This document shows, piece by piece, positions 58,991 to 64,000 of a DNA stretch of 64,000 nucleotides. The notes under the pieces were generated by a model. It was not told the origin of the DNA. It did no database searches and saw only the letters and a list, made by a program, of their open reading frames with translations. Location: positions 83,717,188-83,781,187 of the forward strand of contig OZ026516.1 of the NCBI GenBank assembly GCA_964019695.1. Reading direction: 5' to 3'. The DNA comes from Loripinus fragilis (Eukaryota > Mollusca > Bivalvia > Lucinida > Lucinidae). The stretch's first letter is position 1. The number at the start of each line of letters is the position of its first letter. Both the position numbers and the translations under genes were made by a program.

Positions 58991-61900
58991 TTGGACAGTA
59001 AGTTGGATGAGTTGGATAAGTTGGACTGTAAGTTCGCTGAGTTGGCTAAGTTGGACTGTAAGTTGGGTGAGTTGGATAAGTTGAGAATGAGTTCGATGAG
59101 TTGGATAAGTTGTACTGTAAGTTCGATGAGTTGGCTAAGTTGGAATGTAAGTTCGATGAGTTGGATAAGTTGAGGATGAGTTTGATGAGTTGGATAAGTT
59201 GGACTGTAAGTTGCTTGAGTTGGATAAGTTGGACTGTAAGTTCGATGAGTTGAATAAGTTGAGGATGAGTTCGATGAGTTGGATAAGTTGTACTGTAAGT
59301 TTGATGAGTTGGCTAAGTTGAGGATGAGTTCGATAGTTTGGATAAGTTGTACTGTAAGTTGGATGAGTTGGCTAAGTTGTACTGTAAATTCGATGAGTTG
59401 GCTAAGTTGAGGATGAGTTCGATAAGTTGGGTAAGTTGTACTGTAAGTTCGATGAGTTAGATAAGTTGGAATGTAAGTTCGATGAGTTGGATAAGTTGGA
59501 ATGTAAGTTCGATGAGTTGGATAAGTTGAGGATGATTTCTATGAGTTGGATAAGTTGGACGGTAAGTTGGATGAGTTGGATAAGTTGAGGATGAGTTCGA
59601 TGAGTTGGATAAGTTGGACAGTAAGTTAGATGAGTTGGATAATTTGAAATGTAAGTTCGATGAGTCGGATAATTTGAGGATTAGGTCGATGAGTTGGATA
59701 AATTGGACAGTAAGTTGGATGAGTTGGATAAGTTGGACTGTAAGTTGGATGATTTGGATAAGTTGGACTGTAAGTTGGATGAGTTGGATAAGTTGAGAAT
59801 GAGTTCGATGAGTTGGATAAGTTGTACTGTAAGTTCGATGAGTTGGCTGAGTTGGACTGTAAGTTGGATGAGTTGGATAATTTGAGGATAAGTTCGATGA
59901 GTTGGATAAGTTGGACTGTAAGTTCGATGAGGTGGCTAAATTGAGGATGAGTTTGAGAAGTTCGATAAGTTGGACTGTAAGTTGGATGAGTTGGATAAGT
60001 TGGACTGTAAGTTCGATGAGTTGGATAAGTTGAGGATGAGTTCGATGAGATGGATAAGTTGTACTGTAAGTTCGATGAGTTGGCTAAGTTGGAATGTAAG
60101 TTCGATGAGCTGGATAAGTTGAGGATGAGTTCAATGAGTTGGATAAGTTGTACTGTAAGTTGGATAAGTTGGCTAATTTGTACTGTAAGTTCGATGAGTT
60201 GGCTAAGTTGAGGATGAGTTGGATGAGTTAGGTAAGTTGTACTGTAAGTTCGATGAGTTGGATTAGTTGTACTGCAAGTTCGATGAGTTGGCTAAGTTGG
60301 AATGTAAGTTCGATGAGTTGGATAAGTTGAGGATAAGTTTGATAAGTTGGATAAGTTGTACTGTAAGTTCGATGATTTGCTAAGTTGTACTGTAAGTTCG
60401 ATGAGTTGGCTAAGTTGAGAGTTCGATGAGTTGGGTAAGTTGTACTGTAAGTTGGATGTGTTGGATAAGTTGAGGATGAGTTTGATGAGTTAAATAGGTT
60501 GGAAGGTAAGTTTGATGAGTTGGATAAGTTGAGAATGAGTTCGATGAGTTGGATAAGTTGGACTGTAAGTTCGATGAGTTGGCTAAGTTGAGGATGAGTT
60601 TGATAAGTTCGATAAATTGGACTGTAAGTTGGATGAGTTGGATAAGTTGGACTGTAAGTTCGATGAGTTGGATAAGTTGAGGATGAGTTCGATGAGTTGG
60701 ATAAGTTGTACTGTAAGTTCGATGAGTTGGCTAAGTTGAAATGTAAGTTCGATGAGCTGGATAAGTTGAGAATGAGTTCAATGAGTTGGATAAGTTGTAC
60801 TGTAAGTTGGATAAGTTCGCTAATTTGTACTGTAAGTTCGATGAGTTGGCTAAGTTGAGGATGAGTTCGATGAGTTAGGTAAGTTGTACTGTAAGTTTGA
60901 TGAGTTGGATAAGTTGTACTGCAAGTTCGATGAGTTGGCTAAGTTGGAATGTAAGTTCGATCAGTTGGATAAGTTGAGGATAAGTTTGATAAGTTGGATA
61001 AGTTGTACTGTAAGTTCGATGATTTGCTAAGTTGTACTGTAAGTTCGATGAGTTGGCTAAGTTGAGAGTTCGATGAGTTGGGTAAGTTGTACTGTAAGTT
61101 GGATGAGTTGGATAAGTTGAGGATGAGTTCGATGAGTTAAATAGGTTGGAAGGTAAGTTTGATGAGTTGGATAAGTTGAGAATGAGTTTGATGAGTTGGA
61201 TAAGTTTGACTAAAAGTTCGATAAGTTGGCTAAGTTCAGGATGAGTTTGATAAGTTCGATAAGTTGGACTGTAAGTTGGTTGAGTTGGATTATTTGGACT
61301 GTAAGTTCGATGAGTTGGATAAGTTGAGGATGAGTTCGATGAGTTGGATAAATTGTACTGTAAGTTCGATGAGTTGGCTAAGTTGGAATGTAAGTTCGAT
61401 GAGTTGGATATGTTGAGGATGAGTTTGATTAGTTGGATAAGTTGTACTGTAAGTGCGATGAGTTGGCTAAGTTGTACTGTAAGTTCGATGAGTTGGCTAA
61501 GTTGAGGATGAGTTCGATGAGTTGGGTAAGTTGTACTGACAGATCGATGAGTTAGATAAGTTGGAATGTAAGTTCGATGAGTTGGCTAAGTTGGACTGTA
61601 AGTTGGATGAGTTGGATAAGTTGGACTGTAAGTTCGATGAGTTGGATTAGTTGAGGATGAGTTCGATGAGTTGGATAAGTTGTACTATATGTTCGATGAG
61701 TTAGATAAGTTGGAATGTAAGTTCGATGAGTTGGCTAAGTTGATGATGAGTTCGATAAGTTGGGTAAGTTGTACTGTAAGTTCGATGAGTTAGATAATTT
61801 GGAATATAAGTTCGATGAGTTGGCTAAGTTGGAATGTAAGTTCGATGAGTTGGATAAGTTGAGGATGAGTTCAATGAGTTGGATAAGTTGGACGGTAAGT

Positions 61901-63018
61901 TGGATGAGTTGGATAAGTTGAAAGTGAGTTCGATGAGTTGGATAAATTGGACAGTAAGTTGGATGAGTTGGATAAGTTGGACTGTAAGTTCGCTGAGTTG
62001 GCTAAGTTGGACTGTAAGTTGGATGAGTTGGATAAGTTGAGAATGAGTTCGATGAGCTGGATAAGTTGTACTGTAAGTTCGATGAGTTGGCTGAGTAAGA
62101 CTGTAAGTTGGATGAGTTGGATAAGTTGAGGATGAGTTGGATGAGTTGGATAAGATGGTCGGTAAGTTGGATGAGTTGGATACGTTGAGGATGAGTTCGA
62201 TGAGTTGGATAAGTTGGACTGTAAGTTCGATGAGTTGGCTAAGTGGAGGATGAGTTCGATGAGTTAGGTAAGTTGTACTGTAAGTTCGATGAGTTGGATA
62301 AGTAGTACTGCAAGTTCGATGAGTTGGCTGAGTTGGAATGTAAGTTCGATGAGTTGGATAAGGTGAGGATAAGTTTGATAAGTTGGATGAGTTGTACTGT
62401 AAGTTCGATGAGTTGGCTAAGTTGTACTGTAAGTTGGATGTGTTGGATAAGTTGAGGATGAATTCGATGAGTTAAATAGGTTGGAAGGTAAGTTTGATGA
62501 GTTGGATAAGTTGAGAATGAGTTCGATGAGTTGGATAAGTTGTACTGTAAGTTCGATGAGTTGGCTGAGTTGGACGGTAAGTTGGATGAGTTGGATAAGT
62601 TGAGGATGAGTTGGATGAGTTGGATAAGATGGTCGGTAAGTTGGATGAGTTGGATACGTTGAGGATGAGTTCGATGAGTTGGATAAGTTGGACTGTAAGT
62701 TCGATGAGGTGGCTAAGTTGAGGATGTTTGATAAGTTGGATAAGTTGGACTGTAAGTTGGATAAGTTGGATAAGTTGTAGTGTAAGTTCGATGAGTTGGA
62801 TAAGTTGAGGATGAGTTCGATGAGTTGGGTAAGTTGTACTGTTAGTTCGATGAGTTGGATAAGTTGTACTGTAAGTTCGATGAGTTGGCTAAGTTTGAAT
62901 GTAAGTTCGATGAGTTGGATAAGTTTTACTGTAAGTTGGATGAGTTGGATAAGTTGTACTGTAAGTTTGATGAGTTGGATAAGTTGTACTGTACATTTTA
63001 CCAATGGTATGAAGAAGC

Positions 63019-63205
63019 AATCGGAACTGCCTCGGCCGATTCCGTGGGTTCAGAACTCGGATGTACAATGATGGTCTTCTTTGATGACGTGACACTGACG
63101 TCACAGATAACACGCCAACACAATAACAAGTGTGGTAGCAGCGAAACGAACGATTACACATTTCACAATGAACATTGCTATAAATGAAGTTTAGATGTTT
63201 TCAAT
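63019..63205 (+). repeat. Right member of the flank repeat pair
   Basis: Begins 26 bases after the last satellite monomer. Aligns ungapped at a coordinate offset of 62,903 to 116-208, then with small indels up to about 63205. Keeps the TGACGTCA palindrome (63096-63103) and has AATAAA at 63203-63208. The + frame open from the array into this segment (62855-63187) changes character at the border and is not evidence for a gene by itself. Confidence 0.7.
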
Positions 63206-64000
63206 AAAATATCACTTTTTTAATTATGCGCTCGTATCTCAACACTCTTTTCCTTGCTCGATGATTACCAAATTAGAACAATAACATAAACCATCAAATA
63301 ACAATACATTTGGTAGGAAACACTGAAACACCCATATGCAAAGAACGGAACGTGGCAAATAGTAAAGCGACAGCAACAGCAAGCTAACCCCTACATGCAA
63401 GTAAATATTACCAGAAAATGCTTGCCTCAGACTCCATGACAGTCCTGACATAAAGCTTTCATCAGTGGGCTGGTGCATGATACTTGTATGATACTGGGCC
63501 CAACGTGGTTCAACTTGAGATTTTCTTTAGCTGACTATCTATGAGTCGTGATCCATTTTCTTTGTTTCGTCATACTATTGTCATCTTAATGAGTTAATCT
63601 GATAAGATTGTAATTCTGTGATTATACATTAAATAAGTTAGAAGGCCTCTAAGGGAGCAAACATTTTGTTTTGTTTTCAAGCGACAACCTCATAGGGCGA
63701 AGATTTGGCGCCAGTAAAAAAAACATTTGATCCCCAAGCGGTTGCTGTCCGTTCTAATGCGGTGGTTCTGTTGTTGTTGATTCATTGTTTGTGTTGCTCT
63801 CATTGAACTATATTCCACGCTCCAATTGCTTTGCATTTCTCTGGAAAACAAATTGTGATTGGTTGACTTTACCCTGGGCCATTTACTTGTGTTTTAACAG
63901 CTCATACATCACTAAAATTAATAAAGAACCATTGCCTTGCTTTCCGTTTAATTTAGCTGCGTGTATGCCCGGTCTTAACTGAGCATATTAATTGCATGGG
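63206..64000. other. Right flank, unassigned
   Basis: AT-rich and apparently unique. Two short open frames (minus 63239-63478, plus 63785-63982) have no recognisable domain. A weak inverted similarity of about 42 bp links 63336-63377 with 63793-63836. No RNA gene or transposon ends that I can support. Confidence 0.5.

Larger units (their letters stand above)
21104..62993 (+). repeat. Giant minisatellite array, 29/30-bp monomers (about 41.9 kb)
   Basis: Uninterrupted head-to-tail array, roughly 1,400 monomers by length. The 30-bp monomer is three AGTT-led pieces: AGTTSGATG, AGTTGGATA (or AGTTGGCTA) and AGTTGGACTGTA; the last piece is also seen as AGTTGTACTGTA or AGTTGGAATGTA. A 29-bp class ends instead in AGTTGAGGATG. 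Mixing the two lengths shifts the + reading frame by one base at each 29-bp unit, so + ORFs stay short. The minus strand has no stop in any frame of the monomer, so its ORFs (up to 280 codons) are compositional. No transposon or unique insert interrupts the array. It starts at the outer end of the right inverted-repeat arm and ends at GTACTGTA before the flank repeat. Confidence 0.98.

Noticed and set aside
21104..62993. CRISPR-like or telomeric array
   Set aside because: Repeats abut with no unique spacers, so not CRISPR. The monomer is not a TTAGGG-type telomere repeat and both ends are bordered by ordinary sequence.

Overview
The window looks like nuclear DNA of a marine invertebrate, most likely a mollusc (bivalve or gastropod) or another lophotrochozoan. 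It is AT-rich, has no bacterial-style gene density, carries tRNA-derived SINEs whose body and tail resemble bivalve-type SINEs, holds several small TA-flanked inverted-repeat transposons, and is rich in TACATGTA-like words. This assignment is an inference from repeat content. I find no protein-coding gene that I can defend; the window is almost entirely repeats.

Layout. (1) 1-5744 is a left flank of ordinary intergenic DNA. It holds a palindrome, a Tc1/mariner-type MITE (1228-1804), a pogo/Tigger-type MITE (2484-2662), microsatellite and minisatellite patches, two dispersed repeat families (R1, R4), a 23-base assembly gap, a repeat called R2 here, and a SINE. (2) 5745-21103 is a large inverted repeat with arms 5745-12685 and 14157-21103, about 6.94 kb each. 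The arms differ only by scattered single-base changes and homopolymer length. The 1.47-kb spacer starts with a perfect 74-bp hairpin. (3) 21104-62993 is one uninterrupted minisatellite array of about 41.9 kb, built from 29- and 30-bp monomers (roughly 1,400 by length). (4) 62994-64000 is the right flank. Its first 200 bases are a diverged copy of positions 116-312 at the other end of the window.

The array is the main object. Its monomers are made of AGTT-led 9- to 12-bp pieces, and marker variants reveal nested higher-order structure. There are tandem units of about 1.27, 1.39 and 1.45-1.49 kb. An 11.6-kb block (27941-39540) is followed head-to-tail by a second copy (39541-49863) lacking about 1,276 bp. 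An outer repetition at about 26.58 kb makes 49480 onward resemble 22903 onward. The array begins within a base or two of the outer end of the right inverted-repeat arm.

Points of interest: nearly every 30-bp monomer carries GTAAGT, the core U1/5' splice-site word, and a recurrent variant gives the full AAG|GTAAGT donor consensus. The + strand is strongly G over C for 42 kb. All three minus-strand frames of the monomer lack stops, so long minus ORFs there are expected and are not genes. The left flank keeps a lone copy of the array core (100-110) next to the paralogue of the sequence bordering the array's right edge, which may be a trace of the pre-expansion state. Both the inverted repeat and the 11.6-kb duplication could partly be assembly products, and long reads would decide.
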